From NCBI GenBank assembly GCA_903820745.1, contig CAIJIT010000013.1:16447-80446 (forward strand): a stretch of 64,000 nt of DNA, read 5' to 3'. A program made the position numbers and the translations under genes. The DNA is from an uncultured Burkholderiales bacterium. Lineage in GTDB: Bacteria > Pseudomonadota > Gammaproteobacteria > Burkholderiales > Burkholderiaceae_C. This document shows positions 37,274-46,624 of the stretch, one piece after another. Below the pieces are notes generated by a model, which was given only the letters and a program-made list of their open reading frames with translations, was not told the origin of the DNA and did not search any database. Each line of letters begins with the position of its first letter. The first letter of the stretch is position 1.

Positions 37274-38373
37274 TAGGGTGCTGCTGCGGCGATCGCGGCG
37301 ATCGGCAACTCCACATCGCCGCATTGCGCACGCTGCCGCAGGGCATGGTCCATCAGCACCAGGGCCAGCATCGCTTCGGCAATTGGCGTGGCCCGGATGC
37401 CGACGCAGGGGTCATGGCGACCAAAGGTTTCGACGATGGCCGGCTCTCCAGCGCGGTTGATCGATGCCTTCGGGCTGCGGATCGAGCTGGTCGGCGTGAT
37501 CGCGATCGAGGCAACGATGTCCTGCCCGGTCGAGATGCCGCCCAGCATGCCGCCCGAGTTGTTGCTGGCAAAGCCCAGCGGCGTCAACTCATCGCCATGT
37601 TCGCTGCCATGCTGCGCGACCACGCCGAAGCCGGCGCCGATCTCAACGCCCTTGACCGCATTGATGCCCATCAGTGCATAGGCGATGTCGGCGTCGAGCT
37701 TGTCAAACAGGGGCTCGCCCAGGCCAGCGGGCACATGGACGGCCTCAACCCGGATGCGCGCGCCGACCGAATCGCCGGACTTTCGCAGCCCATCCATATA
37801 GGCTTCGAGCTCGTTGACCTTGCTGACATTGGCGGCAAAAAACGGGTTGTCCGGCACATGCTGCCAACCCTCGAAAGGAATCTCGATATTGCCCAACTGG
37901 GTCATGCAACCGCGGAATTCGCAGCCGTATTTTTGTTTCAACCAAAGCTTGGCGACAGCCCCGGCGCCAACCATCGGCGCGGTCAGACGGGCTGAAGACC
38001 GGCCGCCGCCGCGCGGGTCGCGCAGACCGTATTTACGCCAGTAACTGTAATCAGCATGACCGGGACGGAAGGTATCGAGCAGGTTGCCGTAATCGCGGCT
38101 GCGCTGGTCGGTATTCTTGATCAGCAGGCAGATCGGCGTGCCGGTGGTTCGGCCTTCATAGACGCCGGAGAGGATCTCGACGATGTCGGCCTCCTGGCGC
38201 TGCGTGACATGGCGCGAAGTGCCGGGCCGCCGGCGATCCAGTTCGGGCTGGATGTCAGCCTCTGACAGCGTCAACCCCGGTGGGCAACCATCAATCACGC
38301 AACCGATGGCCGGGCCATGGCTTTCGCCAAAATTGGTGACCCTGAACAATTCGCCGAAAGTGCTGCCTGACAT
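37273..38373 (-). CDS. aroC: chorismate synthase
   Basis: 366 residues. It converts 5-enolpyruvylshikimate-3-phosphate to chorismate with reduced FMN, the last step of the shikimate pathway. Signatures include [19 protein letters not shown] near the N-terminus, the FMN/phosphate loops [16 protein letters not shown] and the region [11 protein letters not shown], and [15 protein letters not shown] near the end. Full length. Followed without gap by the MFS gene. Confidence 0.97.
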   Translation of the reverse strand: MSGSTFGELFRVTNFGESHGPAIGCVIDGCPPGLTLSEADIQPELDRRRPGTSRHVTQRQEADIVEILSGVYEGRTTGTPICLLIKNTDQRSRDYGNLLDTFRPGHADYSYWRKYGLRDPRGGGRSSARLTAPMVGAGAVAKLWLKQKYGCEFRGCMTQLGNIEIPFEGWQHVPDNPFFAANVSKVNELEAYMDGLRKSGDSVGARIRVEAVHVPAGLGEPLFDKLDADIAYALMGINAVKGVEIGAGFGVVAQHGSEHGDELTPLGFASNNSGGMLGGISTGQDIVASIAITPTSSIRSPKASINRAGEPAIVETFGRHDPCVGIRATPIAEAMLALVLMDHALRQRAQCGDVELPIAAIAAAAP

Positions 38374-38414
38374 GGGGAACCCGTGATTGCTGGAGCCGCC
38401 GATTCTACCGGCGG

Positions 38415-38885
38415 CTATGGCACGGGCGTCGCGCCGTCAGCCGGTTGGTCTTCGAGCGGCCAGTCGCGGATATAGGCCTTGAGCATCCGGTTCTCGAAAT
38501 CCTGGCCGTCTACCACTGCTTTGGCTACGTCGTAAAAGGAAATCACGCCCATCAAGGTGCTGCCATCGAGCACCGGCATATAGCGCGCATGACGCCCCAG
38601 CATCATGCGGCGCACCTCGTCCATTTCGGTCCCGGGCGTGCAGGTCAGCGGATGGTCGTCCATCACGCCACGCACCTGCAAGCTGCCAATGCTGCCGCCG
38701 TTGCGGACCAGCGCCTCAATCACTTCGCGGAACGTCAGCATGCCGACCAATTCGCCATGCGCCATCACCACCAGCGAGCCGATGTCCTGATCGGCCATCG
38801 TCGTGACACCAACCGACAGGTACTCATCAGGCGAGACGGTGAACAAAGTGCCGCCCTTGACGCGCAGGATATCGATGACTTTCAT
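38415..38885 (-). CDS. CBS-domain protein
   Basis: 156 residues with two CBS repeats. The first runs from [19 protein letters not shown] to [13 protein letters not shown] and the second from [18 protein letters not shown] to [13 protein letters not shown]. Such pairs bind adenine nucleotides and sense energy state; no catalytic domain is attached. ATG 38885 is chosen because GAGGAG lies six bases upstream; ATG 38891 is directly against it. Divergent from the MetY-like gene. Confidence 0.88.
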   Translation of the reverse strand: MKVIDILRVKGGTLFTVSPDEYLSVGVTTMADQDIGSLVVMAHGELVGMLTFREVIEALVRNGGSIGSLQVRGVMDDHPLTCTPGTEMDEVRRMMLGRHARYMPVLDGSTLMGVISFYDVAKAVVDGQDFENRMLKAYIRDWPLEDQPADGATPVP

Positions 38886-38981
38886 GTTCATCTCCTCAAA
38901 ATTTCGGGGCCGCCTTTGTGGGCGACTTGTGCGTTGAAACATAGCACACAATCAAGCCACCCAAGACTTTCGAAAGAGCCT

Positions 38982-40286
38982 ATGTCCGGCTACTCAGACC
39001 CTGGTTTTGATACGCTGGCGCTGCATGCCGGCGCCAGCCCTGACCCGACCACTGGCGCCCGCGTCACGCCGCTGCACCTGACGACATCGTTCGTGTTCGA
39101 GAGCGCCGAACAAGCCGCTTCGCTGTTCAATATGGAGCGCGCCGGCCATGTCTATTCGCGCATTTCCAACCCGACCACGGCCGTATTCGAGGAGCGGGTC
39201 GCCGCGCTCGAAGGTGGCATCGGCGCCATTGCCACGGCCAGCGGACAGGCGGCCCTGCATCTGGCGATCACCACATTGGCCGGTGCAGGCTCACATATCG
39301 TTTCATCCAGTGCGCTCTATGGCGGTTCGCACAATCTCCTGCATTACACCTTGGCGCGATTCGGTATCCAGACGACCTTTGTGCGCCCCGGCGACCTCGA
39401 CGGCTGGCGCTCAGCGATCCGGCCGAACACGAAATTGCTGTTTGGCGAAACCTTGGGTAACCCCGGCATGGACCTGCTCGACATTCCGCAGGTGGCCTCG
39501 ATCGCGCATGAGGCCGGCCTGCCGCTGCTGCTCGATTCGACGCTGACGACACCCTATCTGCTGCGCCCGTTCGAGCATGGCGCCGATCTGGTCTACCACT
39601 CGGCGACCAAATTCCTTTCTGGCCATGGCACCGTGGTCGGCGGCGTGCTGGTCGACAGCGGCGCCTTCGATTGGCAGGCGGCGCATGACAAGCACGGCTT
39701 GTTCCCCGAACTTTGCGAGCCCTACGCGGGCTTCCACGGCATGGTTTTCAGCGAGGAAAGCAGCGTCGGTGCCTTTTTGCTGCGGGCGCGCCGCGAAGGT
39801 CTGCGCGACTTCGGCGCCTGCCTCAGTCCGCACAGCGCCTGGCTGATCCTGCAGGGCATCGAGACGCTGCCGCTGCGCATGCAGCGCCATGTACAGAACG
39901 CGCAGAAGGTGGCCGAATTCCTCGCTGCACAGCCCATCGTGCTGAGCGTGGGCTATCCCGGCCTGGCAACCCATCATGACCATGCCTTGGCGCAAAAACT
40001 GCTGCCGCGCGGTTGCGGATCAGTCTTCAGTTTCGACCTGAAAGGCAGCCGCGAACAGGGCCGTGTTTTCATTGAAGCGCTGAAGATTTTTTCGCATCTG
40101 GCCAATGTCGGTGACTGCCGTTCACTGGTGATCCACCCGGCGAGCACAACGCACAGCCGGATGGACGACGCGGCGCTGCAACTGGCGGGCATCAGCGCCG
40201 GGACGATCAGACTGTCGATCGGCCTCGAAGATGCCGACGACCTGATCGACGATCTGAAGCGCGCGCTGAAGATCGCCTCCCGATAA
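38982..40286 (+). CDS. O-acetylhomoserine sulfhydrylase-like PLP enzyme (Cys/Met metabolism family)
   Basis: 434 residues. The PLP Lys is residue 210 in VYHSATKFLSGHGT; other blocks are LHAGASPDPTTGAR, YSRISNPTTAVFEERVAALEGG and STTHSRMDD near the end. Length and sequence fit the MetY class, which makes homocysteine from O-acetylhomoserine and sulfide. A gamma-lyase or synthase of the same family is possible. The long in-frame extension upstream overlaps the CBS gene and is not used. No canonical ribosome site is obvious before ATG 38982. Confidence 0.88.
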   Translation: MSGYSDPGFDTLALHAGASPDPTTGARVTPLHLTTSFVFESAEQAASLFNMERAGHVYSRISNPTTAVFEERVAALEGGIGAIATASGQAALHLAITTLAGAGSHIVSSSALYGGSHNLLHYTLARFGIQTTFVRPGDLDGWRSAIRPNTKLLFGETLGNPGMDLLDIPQVASIAHEAGLPLLLDSTLTTPYLLRPFEHGADLVYHSATKFLSGHGTVVGGVLVDSGAFDWQAAHDKHGLFPELCEPYAGFHGMVFSEESSVGAFLLRARREGLRDFGACLSPHSAWLILQGIETLPLRMQRHVQNAQKVAEFLAAQPIVLSVGYPGLATHHDHALAQKLLPRGCGSVFSFDLKGSREQGRVFIEALKIFSHLANVGDCRSLVIHPASTTHSRMDDAALQLAGISAGTIRLSIGLEDADDLIDDLKRALKIASR

Positions 40287-40298
40287 GCTGGAGTCTTG

Positions 40299-41102
40299 AT
40301 GAACATCCAACTCAATGGCCGCACCGTTTATGCCTATAACGGTGGCAAAAAATTCGACCCCGCCCTGCCCTGCATCGTCTTCATCCATGGGGCGATGAAT
40401 GACCACAGCGTCTGGACTTTGCTGGCGCGCTGGTTTGCCCATCATGGCTGGGCTGTGCTGGCGGTCGACCTGCCCGGCCATGGCCGCAGCGTTTCGCTGC
40501 CGCTCGAGAGCGTCGAGGACCTGGGAGCCTGGATCTGGCAACTGCTCGATGCGGCGGGCGTGCAGCAGGCCGCGTTGGTCGGTCACAGCATGGGCTCGCT
40601 AATCGCCCTGGAGGCGGCCGCACAGGCGCCAGAGCGGGCCAGCCAACTGTTCCTGCTCGCCACAGCTTGCCCGATGAAGGTCTCGCCCGCCTTGCTCGAT
40701 ATGGCACGCACCCAGCCTCTGCAGGCGATCAATATGGTGAATGGCTTTTCCTTTGCCAGTTGGGCCGGCAAGCCCTCCTACCCCGGCCCCGGCGCCTGGA
40801 TGCAGGGCGGTGAAATCGCCTTGAAGCGCCGCATGCTGAAACTGCAAACAGGGGTCAACCTGTTCGAACATGATTTCCGGATCTGCGATGCCTATGCCGG
40901 CGCAATGTCAGCTGCGGCCAGAGTCAAATGCAAGAGCAGTCTGATCCTGGGCGCCTTGGACCAGATGACCGCGCCCAAGCAAGCCCGGGCCTTGGTCGAA
41001 GCCTTGCAGTCCCGCAGCGTCACGCTGGATTGCGGGCACTCCCTGATGGCCGAACGTCCCGATCAATTGCTGCAAGCGATTCGCGAGGCGCTGGTCCCTT
41101 GA
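40299..41102 (+). CDS. alpha/beta hydrolase
   Basis: 267 residues. Oxyanion loop FIHGAMNDHSVW, nucleophile elbow VGHSMGS (Ser about residue 99), and the His in DCGHSLMAERP near the C-terminus. Asp lies in LGALDQMTAP. No signal peptide. GGAG at 40290-40293 supports ATG 40299. It lies 12 bp after the MetY-like gene, so it is probably co-transcribed. The pairing could suggest action on acylated amino acids, but that is inference. Confidence 0.9.
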   Translation: MNIQLNGRTVYAYNGGKKFDPALPCIVFIHGAMNDHSVWTLLARWFAHHGWAVLAVDLPGHGRSVSLPLESVEDLGAWIWQLLDAAGVQQAALVGHSMGSLIALEAAAQAPERASQLFLLATACPMKVSPALLDMARTQPLQAINMVNGFSFASWAGKPSYPGPGAWMQGGEIALKRRMLKLQTGVNLFEHDFRICDAYAGAMSAAARVKCKSSLILGALDQMTAPKQARALVEALQSRSVTLDCGHSLMAERPDQLLQAIREALVP

Positions 41103-41114
41103 TCGTCGATCCGA

Positions 41115-41927
41115 TCAATTCCGGTAGGCCAGCCCCAAGCTCCAGTTGACACCGGTCGCGTTCTGGGTCAAGGGGCTGTCTGCCGCCTGACCGAGTAGTC
41201 TGGAAGCACTGAGATTGGCGAAACCAACCCAGCGCGGCGTGATCGCACGGGTGTAGCTGACACCGACCGCAGCATCGCGCAGCCCGGCATCGGGCAGATA
41301 AGCACGACCGAATCGCAGCGCTGCTGCGGAGTCGACCGGCACGCCGAAATAGCTGCGCATATGGCGGCCATCGGTGCCTGAAATTCCGATCCCGGCGCTG
41401 AACGCGCTGGTCTTTGAGGCAAACAACTGGTGGCTGAGGTCGGCGTTCCAGACCAGACCACCACCTTTGCCAAGCAGGTCCTGGTTGATTGCACCGGCAA
41501 CCTGCCAATCCTTCGACAAGGTGTAGCTGGCGTAAAGACGCCCGAGCAGGGTTCGCTGCACATCAGGAAGTCCGGCGGTCAGCGCCAGGTCTTCGCTCTT
41601 GCGGCCGTTGTCAAAACGCAGTCCGAAACCGAGACGAAAATTCTCGTTGCGTAGCAGATCGCGACTGGCACCGCTGCCCGGCCCTACCGTCACATTGCCG
41701 AAACCCATCAGGGCCGAAGCCCCCGAAGTCGAGAGCCGCCATTTACCCCAATGCACGGCCCAGATAGGACCGCCGCCGTTGCTCCGGTGCGAGGCCCCAG
41801 GCGCTTCCGGGCCGTTGTTGATACCCAGGCCCAGGAGGTAGCGGAACGAATCATCATCAACCGGCTGAGCCAGCAGATGATCCGAAAAGACCAGCAGGCC
41901 AAACAGGATCAGGAGTACAGCACGCAT
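41115..41927 (-). CDS. MipA/OmpV family outer-membrane protein
   Basis: 270 residues. A signal peptide (MRAVLLILFGLLVFSDHLLA) is followed by a beta-barrel with alternating strands, ASYTLSKDWQVAGAINQDLLG and the terminal WSLGLAYRN, which matches the C-terminal pattern of MipA/OmpV proteins, ending in an aromatic-rich strand. Convergent with the alpha/beta hydrolase gene (12 bp between stops). Role unknown; some members scaffold peptidoglycan enzymes. Confidence 0.8.
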   Translation of the reverse strand: MRAVLLILFGLLVFSDHLLAQPVDDDSFRYLLGLGINNGPEAPGASHRSNGGGPIWAVHWGKWRLSTSGASALMGFGNVTVGPGSGASRDLLRNENFRLGFGLRFDNGRKSEDLALTAGLPDVQRTLLGRLYASYTLSKDWQVAGAINQDLLGKGGGLVWNADLSHQLFASKTSAFSAGIGISGTDGRHMRSYFGVPVDSAAALRFGRAYLPDAGLRDAAVGVSYTRAITPRWVGFANLSASRLLGQAADSPLTQNATGVNWSLGLAYRN

Positions 41928-42041
41928 GCCTTGAGCTTAGCAGTGCCCAAGCCCGAGCTGCTTCACCAAAGCTGGGGATACTGAGAATATCCGGGTTTTT
42001 CTGGCATTCGCTTCGAAGCTGGTGGTCGGATTTTTCGGGAT

Positions 42042-43547
42042 CTATGAGGCGCTCTTGGCACTTCGGATCAGCAATAACAAGGGCAAAGCCAGCAGCGACA
42101 GGCACATCATCATGCGGAAGTCGGTGATATAGCCAATCATCTCTGCCTGCCTTGTGACTTCGTAATTCAATGCCGCAAGGCCCGTCGGCGTGTAAGCACT
42201 CAGCGCCTCAGGCAAGGTCTGAAGCATCGGATTTGAAGCATTGAGGTCAATCGAAAGTTCAGCATGAGCGCGCGCCGTGCTTTGTGTCAGCAAGGCCTGC
42301 GCGATCGAGATGCCGACACTACCGCCGATATTGCGCATCAGGCTGTAGATTGGGGTTCCTTCATTGCGAAGTTCGGGAGCCAGGGTAAAAAAAGTAGCGG
42401 CACTCAGCGGAACGAAAGTGAAGCCGATGCCGAGGCCTTGAATGAAACCAGACAGAATGATCGTTGAGCTGTCCATATCCAGCGTCATTTGCGTCATCTG
42501 GTAAAGCGACAAGGACGTGAGTGAGAAGCCCAGCGCCATGATGACGCGCAGGTCGACACGTTGCGCCAACCTGCCGAAGAACAACATCGCCAGCATTGTG
42601 CCAATACCCCGTGGTGCCATCACCTCGCCGGTAAAAACCACCGGATAAGCAAGTACGCCTTGCAGCAACATCGGCAGCAAGGACATCGTCGAATACAGGA
42701 CCATGCCGACGACAAAGGCAAACAAGCTGCCGGTTACAAAGTTGCGGTCTTTCAACAGGGCTCGATTCAAAAATGAAGAGCCACTACAGGTCCAGGTGTG
42801 GACAATAAAAAACGCCAAAGCAATCGCACAGCCCGTGGCTTCCATGCGGATCTCTGACGAGTTGAACCAATCCAGTTGCACACCGCGATCAAGAAACAAT
42901 TGCAGCAAACCCACAGTCAGGCTCAAGGCCACAAAGCCGAACTGATCCAGCTTCGCCGCGGCAGGTTTGGTCTCGGGCAGGTAGCGCGCGATACCGTAGA
43001 ACGCGAGTAGCCCAATCGGCAAATTGATGTAGAAGACCCAGCGCCAATCAGCCTGTTCGGTGAGCCAGCCCCCGAGCACAGGTCCGAGAATGGGGCCGAT
43101 CATGATGCCCGCCCCCCAGATCGCCATGGCCTGACCCACCTTCTCCTTCGGATTGATATCCAGTAGCACCGCCTGCGACAGGGGTACCAGCGCGGCGCCA
43201 AACACGCCTTGGAGCAAGCGGGCCACAACAATCTGCCACAGCGACCCCGCCATGCCGCAAAGCGCAGAGGCCAGCGTGAAACCGACCACCGAGATCAGAA
43301 ACACCTGCCGCCGTCCCAGCCTTGCGCAAAGCCAACCGGTCATCGGCGTGACTATCGCTGCAGAGACGATGTAGGAGGTCAGCACCCAGCTGATCTGGTC
43401 CTGGGAACTTTGCAGGCTGCCCTGCATATGAGGCAAGGCGACCATAGCGATCGTCGTATCAAGCGCCTGCATGATGGTGGCCAACATGATAGCCAGCGTG
43501 ATCATGCCTCGATGTTTGACGCTAGCAGGTCCCGCATTCATCAGCAA
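42042..43547 (-). CDS. DHA2-family (EmrB/QacA) drug:H+ antiporter
   Basis: 501 residues with fourteen predicted membrane helices. Motif A-like GWLCARLGRRQVFLISV, motif C ILGPVLGGWLTEQADWRWVFYINLPIG and the early LDTTIAMVALPHMQGSL are typical of EmrB. No EmrA adaptor is adjacent. The start may be ATG 43547 or the second Met. A 17-bp inverted repeat lies about 93 bp upstream. Confidence 0.92.
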   Translation of the reverse strand: MLMNAGPASVKHRGMITLAIMLATIMQALDTTIAMVALPHMQGSLQSSQDQISWVLTSYIVSAAIVTPMTGWLCARLGRRQVFLISVVGFTLASALCGMAGSLWQIVVARLLQGVFGAALVPLSQAVLLDINPKEKVGQAMAIWGAGIMIGPILGPVLGGWLTEQADWRWVFYINLPIGLLAFYGIARYLPETKPAAAKLDQFGFVALSLTVGLLQLFLDRGVQLDWFNSSEIRMEATGCAIALAFFIVHTWTCSGSSFLNRALLKDRNFVTGSLFAFVVGMVLYSTMSLLPMLLQGVLAYPVVFTGEVMAPRGIGTMLAMLFFGRLAQRVDLRVIMALGFSLTSLSLYQMTQMTLDMDSSTIILSGFIQGLGIGFTFVPLSAATFFTLAPELRNEGTPIYSLMRNIGGSVGISIAQALLTQSTARAHAELSIDLNASNPMLQTLPEALSAYTPTGLAALNYEVTRQAEMIGYITDFRMMMCLSLLALPLLLLIRSAKSAS

Positions 43548-43639
43548 ATTGCCCTCGCCAAGTAGCTCAAAGAACGCTTCATGCCGCAGTCGACTCGCTC
43601 GTATTTGCAGTGTTCCGTCGCGCGCTGAGGTCTTTTCTG

Positions 43640-43656
43640 ATCATCGAGCTGATGAT
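43640..43656. promoter_or_regulatory. inverted repeat upstream of the DHA2 exporter
   Basis: ATCATC-GAGCT-GATGAT: perfect six-base arms with a five-base spacer, between the exporter start (43547) and the tdh stop (43718). Size and position fit a TetR- or MarR-type operator, but the regulator gene is not in view. Confidence 0.4.
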
Positions 43657-43717
43657 AAGCCGATTCAAAAAATTTCCGGCGCGTCAAACAATTTCCGTCA
43701 TTTTGACTATCTAGAGA

Positions 43718-44647
43718 TTAATTACGCAAATTTCCCAACATGTCGGCCACCACCGCCGCCAAGTCGTAATGCGGCTGCCAGCCCCAGTCGTTGCGGGCCA
43801 CGCTGTCATCGATACGCTTTGGCCAACTGGCGGCGATCGCCTGGCGGAAGTCGGGTGCATAGCTGATCTCGAAGCCTGGAATCCGCTCGGCAATCGCGGC
43901 TGCGATCTCGGCCGGGTTGAAGCTGATACCGGCGAGGTTGTAACTGCCGCGTTGCCTGATTTTTTCCGCTGGGGCTTCCATCAACTCGAGCGTGGCGCGC
44001 AACGCGTCGGGCATGTACATCATCGGCAGAGACTGCCCGGCCTCCAGAAAACAGCGGTAACGGCCGTCCTTGAGCGCAGCGTGGAAAATCTCGACCGCGT
44101 AATCGGTGGTGCCGCCGCCGGGTGCGGTCTTGTAGCTGATCAAGCCCGGATAGCGCAGGCTGCGCACATCGACGCCATGCTTGGCGTGATACCAGGCGCA
44201 CCAGCGCTCGCCCGCCAGTTTGGAAATGCCGTACACCGTGCCAGGGTCCATTGCGCAGGTCTGCGGCGTGTCGAGCGCCGGCGTCGATGGGCCGAAGGCC
44301 GCGATCGAGCTGGGCCAGAAAACCCGCTCGAGCTTTGCCACCCGGGCCAGTTCCAGCACATTGAGCAGGCCTTTCATGTTCAGATCCCAGGCCCACATCG
44401 GATGCTGCTCACCGGTGGCCGATAGCGCCGCAGCCAGGTGGTAAATCTGCCTGATCCCATGGCGTTTGACCACCGTTGCCAGCGCGGCGGCATCGGTGAC
44501 ATCAAGCATTTCATGCGTCAACTCGGGCAAGCGACCCTGCGGCGCCAGGTCGCTGCTGATGATATTGGCCTGGCCATGGCGCAGCGCCAGCGCCTGCGCC
44601 AACTCGGTGCCGATCTGGCCGTTGGCGCCAATGATGAGAATCTTCAT
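43718..44647 (-). CDS. L-threonine 3-dehydrogenase, short-chain (SDR) epimerase-like type
   Basis: 309 residues. Rossmann motif GANGQIGTELA at the N-terminus, catalytic YGISKLAGE (Tyr-x3-Lys), and SSIAAFGPSTP/YPGLISYKTAPGGGTTDYAV as in extended-SDR threonine dehydrogenases. It oxidises threonine to 2-amino-3-ketobutyrate with NAD+. The assignment is strengthened by overlap (4 bp) with the KBL gene upstream, whose product uses that compound. This type is unrelated to the zinc-dependent E. coli Tdh. Confidence 0.88.
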   Translation of the reverse strand: MKILIIGANGQIGTELAQALALRHGQANIISSDLAPQGRLPELTHEMLDVTDAAALATVVKRHGIRQIYHLAAALSATGEQHPMWAWDLNMKGLLNVLELARVAKLERVFWPSSIAAFGPSTPALDTPQTCAMDPGTVYGISKLAGERWCAWYHAKHGVDVRSLRYPGLISYKTAPGGGTTDYAVEIFHAALKDGRYRCFLEAGQSLPMMYMPDALRATLELMEAPAEKIRQRGSYNLAGISFNPAEIAAAIAERIPGFEISYAPDFRQAIAASWPKRIDDSVARNDWGWQPHYDLAAVVADMLGNLRN

Positions 44648-45858
44648 GGGGTCGCTTTGATCAAACCCAATTCGCGCCCAGCTTGCGCAAATGCAGCCAC
44701 CGCCTGTTCAAGCTGGGCCAGTTCATGCCCGGCCGAGATCTGCACGCGGATCCGCGCCTGGCCCTTGGGCACAACCGGAAAGAAAAAACCGACCGCATAG
44801 ACGCCGAGCTCGAGCAGCTTGGCGCTCAAGGCCTGGGCCAGCCTGGCGTCATGCACCATGATCGGCACGATCGGATGGGTACCCGGCTTGATCTCGAAAC
44901 CGGCGGCCTGGATCGCCTGGCGGAACCAGGCGGTGTTGACCTCGAGCTTGTCGCGCAGCGCCGTGCTGCCCTCAAGCAGATCGAGCACCGCGATCGACGC
45001 GCCGACGATCATCGGCGCCACCGTGTTCGAGAACAAATAGGGTCTCGAGCGCTGCCGCAGCAACTCGATCACCTCGCGCCTGCCACTGGTGAAACCGCCC
45101 GAAGCGCCGCCGAGCGCCTTGCCGAGGGTGCCGGTGATGATGTCGATCTTGCCGAAAACACCGCGGTACTCGTGGGTGCCGCGGCCGGTGCGGCCCAGAA
45201 AACCGCTGGCATGGCATTCGTCGATACCAAGCAGCGCGCCGAAGCGGTCGGTGATTTCGCGGATCTGATCGAGCCTGGCGATCGTGCCGTCCATCGAGAA
45301 CACGCCGTCGGTGAAAACCAGCGTGAAGCGGGCGCCGGTATCCCGGGCTTCTTCCAGGCAGCGCTGCAGATCAGCCATATCGTCATGCTTGTAGCGGTAG
45401 CGCTTCGCCTTGCAAAGGCGGATACCGTCGATGATCGAAGCATGGTTCAGCTCGTCGCTGATCACCGCATCCTCTTCGCCCAGCAGCGGCTCGAACAGGC
45501 CGCCGTTGGCGTCGAAGGCCGCCGCATAAAGGATCGTGTCCTCGGTGCCGAGAAAACCCGACAAGCGCGCTTCGAGGGTTTTGTGCAGGTCCTGCGTGCC
45601 GCAGATGAAGCGCACCGAGGACAGGCCATAGCCATGGCTGCTCAAGGCCTCATGGGCTGCGGCGATGACTTGCGGATGACTCGACAGCCCCAGATAGTTG
45701 TTGGCGCAGAGATTGAGCAATTCGCGACCCGATTCGAGATGCACCAAAGCACCTTGCGGCCCGGTAATGCTGCGCTCGGTCTTGTACAGTCCGGCGTCCC
45801 GGATGGCCTGCAGTTCACCGCTCAGATGGTCATAAAAATCTTTGGCTTGCTTCATCAT
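44644..45858 (-). CDS. kbl: glycine C-acetyltransferase (2-amino-3-ketobutyrate CoA ligase)
   Basis: 404 residues, PLP enzyme of the alpha-oxoamine synthase family. Lys247 in TGTLGKALGGASGG binds PLP; NNYLGLSSHPQV, DECHASGFLG and LNHASIIDGIRL are also typical. It cleaves 2-amino-3-ketobutyrate with CoA into glycine and acetyl-CoA. ATG 45858 has GGAG five bases upstream; ATG 45855 is nearly equivalent. First gene of the kbl-tdh operon, divergent from the XRE regulator. Confidence 0.95.
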   Translation of the reverse strand: MMKQAKDFYDHLSGELQAIRDAGLYKTERSITGPQGALVHLESGRELLNLCANNYLGLSSHPQVIAAAHEALSSHGYGLSSVRFICGTQDLHKTLEARLSGFLGTEDTILYAAAFDANGGLFEPLLGEEDAVISDELNHASIIDGIRLCKAKRYRYKHDDMADLQRCLEEARDTGARFTLVFTDGVFSMDGTIARLDQIREITDRFGALLGIDECHASGFLGRTGRGTHEYRGVFGKIDIITGTLGKALGGASGGFTSGRREVIELLRQRSRPYLFSNTVAPMIVGASIAVLDLLEGSTALRDKLEVNTAWFRQAIQAAGFEIKPGTHPIVPIMVHDARLAQALSAKLLELGVYAVGFFFPVVPKGQARIRVQISAGHELAQLEQAVAAFAQAGRELGLIKATP

Positions 45859-45888
45859 GGCGCTCCGGGTGCACAATATCCTGGTGTA

Positions 45889-45902
45889 TTCGATATATCG
45901 AA
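45889..45902. promoter_or_regulatory. 14-bp perfect palindrome in the kbl / XRE divergent promoter
   Basis: TTCGATATATCGAA is completely self-complementary. It lies in the 84-bp gap between the divergent start codons. On the minus strand a possible -35 (TTCGAT) within it and TATTGT at about 45874-45879 stand 18 bases apart, so a bound protein would block the kbl promoter. The neighbouring XRE-cupin regulator is the obvious candidate. Confidence 0.6.
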
Positions 45903-45942
45903 CGTATTTCCAGTATCAAGGATTTAATCTTCGAGGTCAAGC

Positions 45943-46527
45943 ATGTCCAAATCCCCACAAACAGCGACCGAACCGCCCAGAGTCGGCGCTGCCTTGCAGG
46001 CCCTGCGCCAGGCGCAAGCGCTGTCACTGGACGAGTTGTCGCGCCGTGCGGGCGTTTCAAAATCGATGTTGTCGCAAATCGAGCGCAACCAAGCCAATCC
46101 GACGGTTGCCGTTGTCTGGCGCCTCGCCAATGCGTTGCGGGTCGAACTCTCGGAACTGCTTGGCGGGGGTGCCAAGGCCGGTTCAAAGTCCATCGAACTG
46201 GTGGGCACCCATGGAATGCCTTCACTGAGCAGCCCTGACGGCTTGTGCCGCATGCATATCCTCGGACCGATCGAGTTGGCCGGCCAGTTCGAGTGGTACG
46301 AACTGACGATACAACCCGGCGGAGCCATTGAATCGGCTGCCCATGAGTCTGGTTCGCGCGAACATCTGACCGTCAACAGCGGCAGCCTGTTGCTCAGCGC
46401 CCAAGGCAGTGAAAAACTGCTCAACAGCGGAGACACCGCCCGCTACGCCGCAGATGCGCCGCATGCCATCCGCAATCCCTCAAAGGAAGAAATTGCCGTC
46501 GCCCTGCTGGTGGTGGTGCATCCATAG
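45943..46527 (+). CDS. XRE-family transcriptional regulator with cupin domain
   Basis: 194 residues. A helix-turn-helix of the Cro/CI type occupies ~15-70 (LRQAQALSLDELSRRAGVSKSMLSQIERNQ, abbreviated; key residues S-L-x-E-L at the first turn). A cupin beta-barrel follows (~105-190), with PGGAIESAAHESGSREHLTV and the end PHAIRNPSKEEIAVALLVV. The cupin probably binds a small ligand. GAGG at 45933-45936 sets the ATG. Divergent from kbl-tdh, so it probably controls threonine utilisation. Confidence 0.88.
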   Translation: MSKSPQTATEPPRVGAALQALRQAQALSLDELSRRAGVSKSMLSQIERNQANPTVAVVWRLANALRVELSELLGGGAKAGSKSIELVGTHGMPSLSSPDGLCRMHILGPIELAGQFEWYELTIQPGGAIESAAHESGSREHLTVNSGSLLLSAQGSEKLLNSGDTARYAADAPHAIRNPSKEEIAVALLVVVHP

Positions 46528-46624
46528 AGTCCAGCGATCGCGACCTCTCAGCGATTGAGTAACAGCACCGCAGCCCTGCCGGTTTACCGAACGAGGGGCC
46601 GCCGGGCCGGAAACGATTTTCGTT

